This document shows, piece by piece, positions 8,600 to 17,177 of a stretch of 27,622 nt of DNA. Position 1 is the stretch's first letter. Every line of letters starts with the position of its first letter. This stretch comes from a virus. The position numbers and the translations under genes were made by a program. The stretch is from positions 1 through 27,622 of the IMG/VR virus record IMGVR_UViG_3300023223_000023, one strand, 5' to 3'. Under the pieces are notes generated by a model. It ran no database searches and had not been told where the DNA came from. It was given only the letters and a program-made list of their open reading frames with translations.

Positions 8600-9286
8600 T
8601 TATTGATCCAAACTTATTTGTAAAATCTGAGCATCATCAGTCATAGTGTCGCCCCCATTGTTAGCATCTCTGGATATTCTCATTCTAAACGCATCACCTG
8701 CTACCATTCCATCTGCTTCAGCACTGGTAAGAGTAATAGTTGTTCTAGTTATAACGCCCGACGTGCCAGCAGTTGTATCAGTTTCCGTCTGTATAGCAGC
8801 GAAGCTATCAGAATCTATATCTGAGCCACCAGCATTTAACCTTTCAAATTCTACTCCCCAAACTACATCCCCAGTAATCGCTGTCTCTGCAGCCCAATCA
8901 ATATTAACATTGATATTAGAACCAGTATAATCTGTAGACATAACACTACTAAACACAACAAATTCATCTGTAGCATCATCAAAGGCTAGGATAGGATGGG
9001 CATTCCTTGAAGAAGCAACGGCTGGGGCACTTGATGGGAAGGTGGCATCATTAGCATCAAAACTACCTAGGAAACTTCCACCACTAGGAAGAGTTCCAGT
9101 TATTAAAGCCCAAGTTGGGGTTATAGCAGTTAATATATAAAATGAATTATTATCCAACTGCCTAGCAACCTTACCTAGATCAGCACTAACAAAACCTGTT
9201 GATGCCAATCTTGCTGTTTCGTCTGCAAACTCATAATTCTGGAGTATGTGTATACTACCTGCTACTTCTTCCGTATGAAAGGTCAT
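8600..9286 (-). CDS. Putative tail fibre/appendage beta protein
   Basis: 228 residues. The first ~70 residues (FADETARLASTGFVSADLGK ... YILTAITPTWALIT) match a short module frequent at the N-terminus of phage fibre and appendage proteins ('ADxTARLAxTGFxxxDLGKVARQxDxxxFYxLT'). The rest (about 75-228) is a beta-sandwich-like domain ending TITLTSAEADGMVAGDAFRM, ILQISLDQ. The start ATG at 9286 overlaps the upstream stop as ATGA, so translation is probably coupled. It belongs to the cluster of small beta proteins between the tailspike and the LamG gene. No enzyme motif is seen. Confidence 0.72.
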   Translation of the reverse strand: MTFHTEEVAGSIHILQNYEFADETARLASTGFVSADLGKVARQLDNNSFYILTAITPTWALITGTLPSGGSFLGSFDANDATFPSSAPAVASSRNAHPILAFDDATDEFVVFSSVMSTDYTGSNINVNIDWAAETAITGDVVWGVEFERLNAGGSDIDSDSFAAIQTETDTTAGTSGVITRTTITLTSAEADGMVAGDAFRMRISRDANNGGDTMTDDAQILQISLDQ

Positions 9287-9723
9287 TGTGCTGCTCCTGT
9301 TATTAATATATTTCCTGTATTCTGACTTACAAGAACTTGACCTGTGTTCCTGCTGGTTAGCACTATACTGACATCAAATGAATCATTCATGACAGTCCAA
9401 ACCTTATTAACAAGCTCTAAGATAACAACGGCGTTGTCTACAAATATGGTAAAAGATGATTCCCCATCAATTGTAGTGCCATCACTTCCATTAGGTTTAA
9501 CCGTAACACTATTAGTTCCTATATCACCAGTACTATCATATAACCAAACTCTTTTAGTGGTATTAATGCCAGTGGTATCTGTCAGTGTAAGCTCGAAAGA
9601 GCCTCCAGAAGCATCTAAAGCGATGATCTCCTGTAAAGATGTTAATGTAGTATTTGATGAGACAGTGAAGTCTGCTCTCCCCTCGTACCAATCGGCCAAG
9701 AATGAAGACTCTACTAATGACAT
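9283..9723 (-). CDS. Small beta-rich tail appendage protein
   Basis: 146 residues, all-beta by inspection. Residues 35-120 (ALDASGGSFELTLTD ... NSVTVKPNGSDGTTI ... FTIFVDNAVVILELVNKVWT) read like the small beta-barrel units found at the ends of phage fibres. The C-terminus repeats VLTSRNTGQVLVSQNTGNIL. A strong Shine-Dalgarno AAAGGGGAA precedes the ATG at 9723. It lies 13 bases after the tailspike gene and overlaps the next gene by four bases. It could be a tailspike-attached accessory or adaptor; no specific family was recognised. Confidence 0.7.
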   Translation of the reverse strand: MSLVESSFLADWYEGRADFTVSSNTTLTSLQEIIALDASGGSFELTLTDTTGINTTKRVWLYDSTGDIGTNSVTVKPNGSDGTTIDGESSFTIFVDNAVVILELVNKVWTVMNDSFDVSIVLTSRNTGQVLVSQNTGNILITGAAQ

Positions 9724-9736
9724 TTATTTTTCCCCT

Positions 9737-11461
9737 TTATACAATGAGTTTTGAACTAGTTACTGTTATGTTTGTGCTGTCGGATCGGTTTTCAATAAAT
9801 AGCTTTATCGTATCCCCATTGGATAATATTAAATTATCTACCGCGATAAATTCTGGTGATGTTGGGGTCTGGAATACAGAAGATACATTCTGATCTATTA
9901 TTGTACTAGCTACTATAGTATCATTAACAGCTATGTAGAATGCTATGTTCTTGTCTTCTAGCGAAGGCTCTATTTTAATTGTGGCTCTACCCTCAACGCG
10001 GAGAGTTATATCCCTCCCACCTATGTATGTAAGAGTTCCGTCTGTATTGTGTGTAAATCTTTCAAGCTCTCCAGCTGTCGTAGTTCCTGTAACTTTAACT
10101 GGTGTGTTGACTGTTGTAATTACTGTAGGAGTGGCATTACCATTGAAGAATGCAGAACCTTTAACAGCACTATCGGCAAGTTGACCATTTAAGTCAAAAC
10201 GCCAATCTGGATCTGTTTGAGTTTTACTTCCAGCCTCAAAGAAGGTACCGCCTGTAGGAATCACGTATGCACTCCCATTAACAACACCCTGACAAATCAT
10301 TGTGGTGATTGGATCAATATTCATTGCGTGTGCATTGTCTGAGGTTGTGAACCTGCAAGAACTCATATTAACAACTTCCATTGTCCCTTTAAATTCTATA
10401 TCTGTAGTTCCAGAAGTGTTACGACTATCCCAACCATTAGAAACAATGAAAGATACCTCATTAGTATCGAGAGTAAGGCCGTCATCAAATATTGCAAATG
10501 TGGTATTAGTTATTACAACATCTCGGAAACCTTTTATTTGTCCAAGACTAGCAAAATTAGTAAAACGGCAGTTGTTTATAATTAGAGATGAATTTTCTTC
10601 ACTATCTACTTGCGTTATATCAAACAAGGTTTCGGTTCCATTCTCACCGCGCATAATTATATTATCTAGGAACAATCCACCGGCATTTGTACCCTTAATG
10701 GCTGTGCCAGTACCTATGTCGAAGGTTAAATCATTATTGTCTGGGTTTTCTGAAAAGAAAGAGACTGGCGCACCATCGGTAGGTAATATAAACCCATCAG
10801 TTAGTGTTGAGTTGTTATCTATAGCATATGACCTAAATCTCTCTGCTGGTATCTCTCCTAAAATAGGGGTAGGCAGTTGAGATTGATCTCTTACCTGAAC
10901 AACCCTAGTTGCGCCAGCTCTATCTCCCTCCCATCTAATATCTTGCAGACCTGATTCAAAGATCATGCGAGGAAGAGCATCTTCTGTAAAATCACTAACA
11001 GGAGTTGCTTGTATTGTGATTATCCTCTCATTATCCGCGCCCCTTATTTCTTGTGGCAAAAAATGAAAGGTTGTATGGCTCCTCATTCTTGACCTTTCAA
11101 AATAAGGAGTGTTTGATCTGCGCCACGTATTGCCAGTAAAGTTAATATGTCTACCAGCTTGGTTTCCATTTAGACCTGTAGGTTTTGTCTTATCAACTCT
11201 ATTGTCCGTCAATACGGTAGATGTATATTGATTGGAGTTACTGAAGCCTCCGTTTTGAATCTCTGTTAGCTTCGCTTCTGTTAGGTCAATATCTTCTTCA
11301 ATTATCTTTTCAAAACGTGCCGTTCTAATGCTAGAAAAGCCTCTATTACCTTCTGGCGATAGCATTAACCATGAGAAGTCGTCATCACTCTGATCACCAC
11401 CAGACACGTATAATTCTCTGTTTGGGTCGTTTACATTTCTTGGGTTTTGCTGTATTGTCAT
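9737..11461 (-). CDS. Tailspike-like protein with right-handed beta-helix and C-terminal beta-sandwich
   Basis: 574 residues. Residues about 1-110 form the N-terminal, probably virion-attaching, region. From about 250 to 400 there are stacked short beta rungs with Asn ladders (FLDNIIMRGENG, LIINNCRFTNF, VVITNTTFAIFDDGL, VVNMSSCRFTT), the pattern of a parallel beta-helix as in pectate-lyase-fold tailspikes. Residues about 440-574 are a jelly-roll-like cap (FFNGNATPTVI ... LSNGDTIKLFIENRSD ... ITVTSSKLIV) resembling TNF/C1q-type trimerisation domains. The ATG at 11461 overlaps the upstream TAA (TAATG). Many such proteins degrade host surface polysaccharide; catalytic residues cannot be assigned by eye. 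Confidence 0.8.
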   Translation of the reverse strand: MTIQQNPRNVNDPNRELYVSGGDQSDDDFSWLMLSPEGNRGFSSIRTARFEKIIEEDIDLTEAKLTEIQNGGFSNSNQYTSTVLTDNRVDKTKPTGLNGNQAGRHINFTGNTWRRSNTPYFERSRMRSHTTFHFLPQEIRGADNERIITIQATPVSDFTEDALPRMIFESGLQDIRWEGDRAGATRVVQVRDQSQLPTPILGEIPAERFRSYAIDNNSTLTDGFILPTDGAPVSFFSENPDNNDLTFDIGTGTAIKGTNAGGLFLDNIIMRGENGTETLFDITQVDSEENSSLIINNCRFTNFASLGQIKGFRDVVITNTTFAIFDDGLTLDTNEVSFIVSNGWDSRNTSGTTDIEFKGTMEVVNMSSCRFTTSDNAHAMNIDPITTMICQGVVNGSAYVIPTGGTFFEAGSKTQTDPDWRFDLNGQLADSAVKGSAFFNGNATPTVITTVNTPVKVTGTTTAGELERFTHNTDGTLTYIGGRDITLRVEGRATIKIEPSLEDKNIAFYIAVNDTIVASTIIDQNVSSVFQTPTSPEFIAVDNLILSNGDTIKLFIENRSDSTNITVTSSKLIV

Positions 11462-11796
11462 TATATTATCTTCCAGCCTCCTCCTGGTCTGACCTGTAAT
11501 GTGTAAGATTCAGCATCAAATACTGTTATGCTTGTGACATCTGTCGGGATGCCTGGTAAATTTATGGTCTGAGAATCCGATGTTTGTAGTGTTGTGCTGC
11601 TTCCAGATACGTTAGAATAGACTAATATACGCCCCACTTGAAAACTTGATGTGTTAGGTAATGTGTCAGTAGTCCCTGATGTCTGCTGTTCTACATGATA
11701 ATCTATAGTATTAAAAGTGAAGGCACTTGTTTCAGCTCTATAGTTCTTAACAAGAAAACCTGCTTCTGTAGGATCTGGTATTACTCTTATAGGCAT
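11461..11796 (-). CDS. Small beta-rich tail protein
   Basis: 111 residues, probably a single small beta domain. The middle (HVEQQTSGTTDTLPNTSSFQ, VGRILVYSNVSGSSTTLQTS, QTINLPGIPTDVTS) alternates hydrophobic and polar residues, and the end is GGGWKII. AGGTGG lies before the ATG at 11796. Its stop overlaps the tailspike start as TAATG, so the two are likely translated together. That makes an adaptor or neck role for the tailspike reasonable. Not assigned to a named family. Confidence 0.68.
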   Translation of the reverse strand: MPIRVIPDPTEAGFLVKNYRAETSAFTFNTIDYHVEQQTSGTTDTLPNTSSFQVGRILVYSNVSGSSTTLQTSDSQTINLPGIPTDVTSITVFDAESYTLQVRPGGGWKII

Positions 11797-11808
11797 CTAT
11801 AATACCAC

Positions 11809-12174
11809 CTAATTAGCTGCGTTTTCTTCGCCGTACACCGTAAATGTTATAGCACTAGCTGTTCCAGAAGCTACACCTACGTTTGCAGATGAACTGTTTA
11901 ATGTTAAAGGTTTAGCATCAAACTCTACTAGGATAGTTGAATTAGCCGCTATTGGAGTATCAAAGAATATGGCTGTGGTCTCATCGAAAGTTGTACCATC
12001 ATTATCCATAAATATTCTGAATGTTGCAACTAAAGCAGTCACATTAGCTATTAATATTCCTGATATATTAGCCACTTTGATCGCGGTATCAGGACTATAA
12101 ATAGAGGCTGCTGAAGTGTTGGTTGGCCTAGACTGCCCTAAAATTTTACCATCAAACTGGGTTCCGTTAACCAT
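11809..12174 (-). CDS. Putative minor virion protein, beta-sandwich
   Basis: 121 residues with the layout GQSRPTNTSAASIYSPDTAI then GILIANVTALVATFRIFMDN, DGTTFDE, and ITFTVYGEE at the end. It resembles short virion proteins I recall beside head-tail connector genes ('...ATSIYSP...I..I.VAN.T..AA..RIF.D.DGTTYDE...'). It starts two bases after the 515-residue tail protein and shares the ATGGTTAAYGG start seen in three other virion genes. Shine-Dalgarno AAAGGAAGAAG. Probably a tail-surface or head-surface component; the exact location is unknown. Confidence 0.68.
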   Translation of the reverse strand: MVNGTQFDGKILGQSRPTNTSAASIYSPDTAIKVANISGILIANVTALVATFRIFMDNDGTTFDETTAIFFDTPIAANSTILVEFDAKPLTLNSSSANVGVASGTASAITFTVYGEENAAN

Positions 12175-12176
12175 AA

Positions 12177-13724
12177 CTATCTTCTTCCTTTTATAGTATA
12201 TTGTATAGTAAATGAATCAATTCTGTGAGGTGGATTGCTATCAGTGCTTGAGTAAGCAAATGAAGTTGTAAATCCAGACCCTATAAGATTCCTTCTAAAT
12301 GTAGGGAATGTTAAAGCCCCATAATCATCTGTGCCATAGACAGCTGTACCATATGTAGGTACTTCTCCTGACTGGGCAATAGTAATAGGTAAGGGCTGTT
12401 TAGTATCGTCTGCGTCGTTATCGAAGGTAGCTTGTAGCTCTATGTCTAAATTACCTGATAACTGCATGTTTAAAGCTAACTTATATATGACCTTTCTATT
12501 ATCGGGCTGATTGAATGTTAAATCTGGAGACTCGTAGAGTGCAAATACAGGAGTACCATCAAAATCATTACCTGCTTCAAGTCTAAATACAAACCCACTA
12601 GTAGGATGTCCTATTACAGATATTTCTGTAGCTCCTTCGTAAGAGGATGCAGCACTAAATGCGTTAATACCTTGTAAAGTAGCCCATTCATAGCCTATAC
12701 CAGCCTGTGTGCCAGATAACTTACCTAAGAACCCTCTAGAAGTAGCGTCAGGCTGTCCTTCATTGAGGAATAGCCTATACTGAGATTTCTTTCTAATAAC
12801 TATAGCAGAATAAGCATCAGCAGTTAAAGACCCTATAACAGGCCTTACTACTGGCTGTATAGCTTTTGATAATAGTCCTAATTCAGTATCTCCAATACGT
12901 TCTGTTGCAGCTACACTTCTAAAACCATCTGGAGCTAGGAATACTAAATCACCGCCTAGTTCCTGTACAGAGTCTCCTGATATACAACCAATAGATCTTG
13001 TTACAGGCTGTAATTGGAAAGTTGTATTAGTATTACCTATTAACTTAAATATAGAATTTTCACAGAATATGTATAACTGATCTCTAAATCTCTTTATTCC
13101 TACTACAACATCACCGACATTAATTTCTACAGCACCATTCGTCCCGTCAAAATCAGTATCTGATATAGCTGAACTGATAGCTATAGAAGAGGTATTTGTA
13201 GCTGGAGCTAATACAAGCCTATTAACAAATAACTCTGCAAACTTAGGTGCGGTAGGTGCTCCTGTGCCATTTATAAGAGTATCTGTAGTACCATTATATT
13301 TAAGAGCGGGAGCAACACCATCTGTAAATACTATTACAGGTTCCGTTATGGAATATTCTACAGATCTATACTTACTAGCTGCGGTAGATCTATTAGCAGT
13401 ATTAATCTTAGAACCCCATCCAGATCCTGAACTAAAGTATATATCAATACTTGTAGCAGCAACATTCTTTCTGGCTGCAAAGACACCCCCTAAAGAGACA
13501 CCGACACCAAGAATGGGTGAACCTACTTCTCCAGGAACTGTAGTAGAGTCAAATTTCTGGAAGCCTTCAATACGCTGATACCCGCCTTCTAAAGCTGGTT
13601 CATAATTGATTAGCGAAGTAGCTGTGCCTGTTAATGTAGTACCCTGCAGCAAACCTGCTTGGTCTAGTACCAATCCACCATCACATACTACAGCTTCTGT
13701 TGTCCACCTATCTGTGAGTGCCAT
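12177..13724 (-). CDS. Tail hub / stabilisation-type protein (P22 gp10-like or tail-tubular-B-like)
   Basis: 515 residues, beta-rich throughout. The phrase INYEPALEGGYQRIEGFQKF (about 38-57) corresponds to the 'N..P..GG.R.R.G...' opening of podovirus stabilisation/tail-tube proteins. Downstream come repeated propeller-like phrases: RFRDQLYIFCENSIFKL, DLVFLAPDGFRSVAATERIG and SQYRLFLNEGQPDA. These proteins close the portal channel and attach the spike or needle. AGGAGAT precedes the ATG at 13724. Its position just after the connector gene and before tailspike genes is that of P22 gp10 and relatives. The assignment is by pattern and synteny; sequence identity to P22 cannot be judged here. Confidence 0.72.
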   Translation of the reverse strand: MALTDRWTTEAVVCDGGLVLDQAGLLQGTTLTGTATSLINYEPALEGGYQRIEGFQKFDSTTVPGEVGSPILGVGVSLGGVFAARKNVAATSIDIYFSSGSGWGSKINTANRSTAASKYRSVEYSITEPVIVFTDGVAPALKYNGTTDTLINGTGAPTAPKFAELFVNRLVLAPATNTSSIAISSAISDTDFDGTNGAVEINVGDVVVGIKRFRDQLYIFCENSIFKLIGNTNTTFQLQPVTRSIGCISGDSVQELGGDLVFLAPDGFRSVAATERIGDTELGLLSKAIQPVVRPVIGSLTADAYSAIVIRKKSQYRLFLNEGQPDATSRGFLGKLSGTQAGIGYEWATLQGINAFSAASSYEGATEISVIGHPTSGFVFRLEAGNDFDGTPVFALYESPDLTFNQPDNRKVIYKLALNMQLSGNLDIELQATFDNDADDTKQPLPITIAQSGEVPTYGTAVYGTDDYGALTFPTFRRNLIGSGFTTSFAYSSTDSNPPHRIDSFTIQYTIKGRR

Positions 13725-13741
13725 GTATTAAGGATCTCCTA

Positions 13742-14674
13742 TTAAGGCTCATATCTCATTGTATCGGATTGAGGGATTAAATTTCTTCTCATTTGATTAA
13801 TGCCATCGTCGAACATGTTCTCAAAGAAGGCAGCTAATTCTACATTATCTCTAAACTCATTACCTTTCTTCTTAGTACCATCTAGAATTATTTTCTCATA
13901 GCGTTGTGGTATAGTAGGAACATCTGTAGCCGCAGATAGTTCTGTGAATGAGTCGAAGTATTCATATCTAATCAAGTAAGTCTGATCTGGTTTTAGAGGG
14001 CTAGTCGTAAAGGTATTGTCAGTGTTTCTTACTATTGCGTCTGGTTTACCAAAGCTCTCAGGCTCTCTGACATTACGAGCATTCTCTAGATAATTATTTC
14101 TATATGTGTCCCGATTCATTAAAGCTAACTTACGAGCGTCAGGAGCATTAAAAGCATTTGTTACAGTGAACTCTGTATCAGGAGTTGTTATAGTAGTTAC
14201 AGTCTCATCAACAGTCATTACAGTAGCTGTGAGAGTATTAATTGTAACGTCAGCATCTGTATTAGCAGATAAGTCAGTCCATCTAACCTTCATACCTACA
14301 GCAAAGCCCTCAGTAATAAAACTTCCACCAGCTATAGTGAAAGTCTTCGTACCTGAATCTGCTGTAACACTAGTGAAGTCGGTTTCATCAGCGAATACTT
14401 TATCAATAAAGAATGAATCCCAATCTACATTAGACCTATCAGCAGGTGTGGAGTAATCTGTTGTACCTACTGTTACTACTTGTGTTGTAGCAGTAAGCTG
14501 GAAAGGCCATTCATTATCTTCTCTAGAGTGAATCTCAGATAAGATTTCATTTACAGCTTCTTTAATATATTTTTGAAATCCCGTAGCAGCAGTAAATTCT
14601 GTAGCATCTGCAAAAGTTACTTCATTAAATGCTTGAAGAACTTTATTAGATATTCCTATATAGTCATATGCCAT
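13742..14674 (-). CDS. Head-tail connector / adaptor protein with inserted beta domain
   Basis: 310 residues. The helical start IGISNKVLQAFNEVTFADAT, the YIKEAVNEILSEIHSREDNEWPF segment (36-58) and VGTTDYSTPADRSNVDWDSF (69-88) match a family of podovirus connector proteins (gp4-like / tail-tubular-A-like role) recalled from related genomes. Residues about 100-172 are an extra beta module (TKTFTIAGGSFITEGFAVGM ... TATVMTVDETV) of a type also found in unrelated phage tail proteins. The C-terminus returns to helices (RYEKIILDGTKKKGNEFRDN). It lies after the capsid block and its hairpin, and immediately before the tail hub gene. Confidence 0.75.
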   Translation of the reverse strand: MAYDYIGISNKVLQAFNEVTFADATEFTAATGFQKYIKEAVNEILSEIHSREDNEWPFQLTATTQVVTVGTTDYSTPADRSNVDWDSFFIDKVFADETDFTSVTADSGTKTFTIAGGSFITEGFAVGMKVRWTDLSANTDADVTINTLTATVMTVDETVTTITTPDTEFTVTNAFNAPDARKLALMNRDTYRNNYLENARNVREPESFGKPDAIVRNTDNTFTTSPLKPDQTYLIRYEYFDSFTELSAATDVPTIPQRYEKIILDGTKKKGNEFRDNVELAAFFENMFDDGINQMRRNLIPQSDTMRYEP

Positions 14675-14727
14675 ATTATATTACCGATGTAGAAGATTTA
14701 AAAAAGATATTAATAAGTAAAATGGAA

Positions 14728-14753
14728 GAGAGGAGACCAATTAGCCTCCCCTC
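14728..14753 (-). terminator. Terminator- or attenuator-like hairpin after the capsid genes
   Basis: On the minus strand GAGGGGAG (14753-14746) can pair with CTCCTCTC (14735-14728), with one G-U pair. Two further pairs can form at the top of the ten-base spacer. The RNA then runs into TTCCATTTTACTT and an AT-rich tail with a run of T. It lies 13 bases beyond the putative decoration gene and 53 bases before the connector gene start. This suggests partial termination that lets capsid mRNA accumulate above tail mRNA, or a processed 3' end. It is not a textbook terminator because the T run is interrupted. Confidence 0.5.
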
Positions 14754-14766
14754 AATCCTTCCCTAA

Positions 14767-15252
14767 TTAGTTAGGGTATGTACGTGGTTCCATACGATCT
14801 GTAGCGAGTTTAGCTGGTTTAGTCAGCTTGACGCGCCATGCAAGTTTACCAGTAGCAGCACCACTGAATGTACCTGTTAGACGAAGTGCAATGAATCCGT
14901 CAGCAGATAGTACAGTAGTAGCTACAGCAGCTGCTTCATAAGACGTTAAACGTCCTATAGCAGTGGCTGTGCTATTGTTTACATAATCATCAGGGTCAGT
15001 AGCTGAAGAGATAGTGTTACCAAAATCTACCGCAGTTACGTTTACCAATGTATCAGTGATCTCGATGTCAGTCCACTCGAATACAGTACCTTGCTCAAAC
15101 TTAACTAGACGAAGTACATCTAGAGAAGCGTAGGCAGTGTCTGCGTCAAGTTTTACAACATCAACAACACCAGCGTAAACTTGTGAGTTGATCTTACCTA
15201 ATGCATAATTATCTGCATCAGTTCCTTGTACGTAAAAGTCTATATTAGCCAT
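14767..15252 (-). CDS. Putative capsid decoration / head protein
   Basis: 161 residues, beta-rich (IDFYVQGTDADNYALGKI ... DVLRLVKFEQGTVFEWTDIE ... GFIALRLTGTFSGAATG). It starts 21 bases after the major capsid gene and has one of the strongest Shine-Dalgarno sequences of the window, AAAGGAGG, predicting high expression as needed for a stoichiometric head protein. A terminator-like hairpin follows. It is larger than the lambda-gpD type and I do not recognise the family. Alternatives are a head fibre or a minor tail protein; decoration is inferred from location and expression signals. Confidence 0.68.
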   Translation of the reverse strand: MANIDFYVQGTDADNYALGKINSQVYAGVVDVVKLDADTAYASLDVLRLVKFEQGTVFEWTDIEITDTLVNVTAVDFGNTISSATDPDDYVNNSTATAIGRLTSYEAAAVATTVLSADGFIALRLTGTFSGAATGKLAWRVKLTKPAKLATDRMEPRTYPN

Positions 15253-15273
15253 TAGTTAATTCCTCCTTTAGGA

Positions 15274-16176
15274 TTACAAGCTTGCGTGACCGATGAATAA
15301 AGCTTCATCACGTATTACTTTACGTCCGTAAGCAATAACACCCATCATACGTTCACCGAAGGTTTGTTGTACGTCTTGCGTCTTAGTTTTAATAAGAGCA
15401 GTAGCCGTTGAAGTAGAAGATATATGACCGAACATGACCAAAGCATCACCAGCAGCCGAAGTAGGCATGTTGGTAGTTTTGAACATTTGGAAGCCATGCA
15501 ACATTCTGCTAGTAGCTAAGTTAGGATTCAAGATAACTGATTGAGTACCAATTACAGAAGCATCTACAAGAGAGCTTTCTTCTTGAGCTAGAGCGTTATA
15601 GAAAGCAGGTGTAGCTGCTACCCAACGATCTGACTCAGGTACGTCATTTTCATCAAGAATCTGAGCGCCTTTAGCGATGTAGTTCAATGGAGTAAAGTCA
15701 TCACCAGCGTCAAAACCAATAGTCTTAGCGGCACCATTAGTACCTAAGTCTGAATTGGTAGATCCGTTGTCTCTCATGATTTCAAGAATGTCTGTATCAA
15801 CAGCCTTTCTTAAATCGAAGGATGCTCTGTCCATTTGAGCACCAGCCCAATCAACGTGAGATAGTCTACGCTCAATATCATCTAAAGTGAAGCTGAATGC
15901 TTTACCTTGGTCAATAAGAAGCTGGATCTCTTCATCATCCATGTCTTGGTCTGGAATGATTGATCCGCGAGAATAGTCACTAATAGTAACGATATTCTCT
16001 TTAAGAATACGAACAGTATCACCGAATTCAGCGATATCGCCCTCATACTTTGTGTTAGTAATGGCCGAAGCAACTAAGTTTTCCTTAAAGTTTTCAATGA
16101 GTTGATCCGCAAAAATCTGAGGAAACGCATTACCGTTAGGAAAGTTACCATGTCCACTTGAAGTAGGAAAAGTCAT
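15274..16176 (-). CDS. Major capsid protein, probably HK97 fold
   Basis: 300 residues. The N-terminal arm is followed by FADQLIENFKENLVASAITN, KYEGDIAEFGDTVRILKENI and VTISDYSRGSIIPDQDMDDE. This is the N-arm/E-loop/P-domain pattern of podovirus coat proteins. The helix RLSHVDWAGAQMDRASFDLR and the phrase RWVAATPAFYNALAQEESSL also fit coat proteins that contact one another as capsomers. It has AAAGGG before the ATG. The scaffold gene lies immediately upstream and the putative decoration gene downstream, the standard head order. Size is usual for a coat protein without an accessory domain. The fold itself is inferred. Confidence 0.85.
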   Translation of the reverse strand: MTFPTSSGHGNFPNGNAFPQIFADQLIENFKENLVASAITNTKYEGDIAEFGDTVRILKENIVTISDYSRGSIIPDQDMDDEEIQLLIDQGKAFSFTLDDIERRLSHVDWAGAQMDRASFDLRKAVDTDILEIMRDNGSTNSDLGTNGAAKTIGFDAGDDFTPLNYIAKGAQILDENDVPESDRWVAATPAFYNALAQEESSLVDASVIGTQSVILNPNLATSRMLHGFQMFKTTNMPTSAAGDALVMFGHISSTSTATALIKTKTQDVQQTFGERMMGVIAYGRKVIRDEALFIGHASL

Positions 16177-16217
16177 AGTATTACCCTTTCTTTTAGTTAT
16201 TGTTAATTAAAGTTAGT

Positions 16218-17042
16218 TTACATAATAAGCTGTTTGTTGGCAGCTAACTCTCTGATCTTATCCCAATCAGGTTTGCCGTATTTAGGGCTTTTCTTATCTT
16301 TAATAGTAAACTTTTTCAAAGCCTCTGCATAAAGAATAGCATCGTTGCCAGTCCCCACATCAACATTACTACCAGATTTAACGGATTTAGAATTATCAAT
16401 ACTAGTTTGCTTAGATGCTTGTTTAGCACTTTCAGCATTAGATTGAGATCCTAAATCAGCTTTATAGTTATCTATTAGTAAGCTAATCATTTGAGGTGAA
16501 GCAAGATTATTAAATGGGATAGATCTGACATCATCAGGTTGTGAATCTAACCAAGCTCTAAAATCAGCAGAATCCCTAATGGTTTTAGCATCAGGGTGCT
16601 TCTCTAGTACTTGTTTAAATCCTTCTTCAAGCTGAAGCTGTCGTTGCAAATCCTTAACTTGGTCTAAGTCTTTCTGAAGATCAGCTCTAGTAGAGAGTGT
16701 ATTCTCTTGAGCGATTCTCATCATGGCTTCAACAAGTTTGGGATTCTCTTGAGCTAAGGCATCTATATCTGCTTGACTAGAAGGAAGTTTAGCTTTCTCC
16801 TTTTCAAATAGTTTGGCCTCAAGCTCTTTTAGCTTGGCATCTTTCTCATTGAGTTGCTTCTGTGTGTGCGATCTTAGGTTGCTATAGCGATCAGCCCAGG
16901 GATCATTACTAGAAGGGTCAGTGTTATTCGTTGCCGTATCAGAGTTAGCTTCTCCTTGAGTAGCTGTTAGTACAGGGTCAGTAGAAGAAGTATCTTTCTC
17001 GTCAGGTGCTAATGAAGCAGGGTTAGTACGTGTATTAGTCAT
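16218..17042 (-). CDS. Capsid scaffolding protein
   Basis: 274 residues. Residues 1-45 are polar and disordered (Thr/Asn/Ser/Asp-rich). DPWADRYSNLRSHTQKQLNE begins a coiled coil (about 55-85), with a second at about 118-148 (RADLQKDLDQVKDLQRQLQL). The C-terminus is basic (KKFTIKDKKSPKYGKPDWDK), as expected of the coat-binding end of scaffolds. Directly upstream of the capsid gene (41 bases) and with AAAGGA before the ATG at 17042. Scaffolds copolymerise with coat and then leave the procapsid. The call rests on composition plus position and is quite secure. Confidence 0.85.
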   Translation of the reverse strand: MTNTRTNPASLAPDEKDTSSTDPVLTATQGEANSDTATNNTDPSSNDPWADRYSNLRSHTQKQLNEKDAKLKELEAKLFEKEKAKLPSSQADIDALAQENPKLVEAMMRIAQENTLSTRADLQKDLDQVKDLQRQLQLEEGFKQVLEKHPDAKTIRDSADFRAWLDSQPDDVRSIPFNNLASPQMISLLIDNYKADLGSQSNAESAKQASKQTSIDNSKSVKSGSNVDVGTGNDAILYAEALKKFTIKDKKSPKYGKPDWDKIRELAANKQLIM

Positions 17043-17177
17043 ATTATAGTCCTTTGTTTTATTAGGGATTCTAGCGGAATTGCTAAAAGTGGCCTAATCT
17101 CTCCAAAGAAGTCTTATGTAGTCATGTTAAATATGACTTTAAAGCTCCAAAGGGGCCTTCTAAGTGAAGGGTGGCCT
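17043..17177 (-). promoter_or_regulatory. Structured leader upstream of the scaffold gene
   Basis: The largest gap inside the late operon, without a credible ORF. On the plus strand AGTCAT (17120-17125) and ATGACT (17133-17138) form a 6-bp stem with a 7-base loop. CCTTC-TAAGT-GAAGG (17157-17171) forms a second hairpin, flanked by AAAGG...CCTTT. CTCCAAAG is repeated directly at 17101-17108 and 17145-17152. Together these could be an RNA-processing or translation-tuning leader for scaffold and capsid. No sigma-70 promoter was convincing here. Function is inferred. Confidence 0.45.

Noticed and set aside
10302-10880. 192-codon plus-strand frame inside the tailspike gene
   Set aside because: Antisense shadow of a convincing beta-helix gene; no start signal.
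5741-11461. Diversity-generating retroelement acting on the tail adhesins
   Set aside because: No reverse transcriptase and no template/variable repeat pair was seen in the window.
15882-16073. 63-codon minus frame inside the capsid gene
   Set aside because: Out-of-frame shadow of the major capsid gene, no supporting signal.
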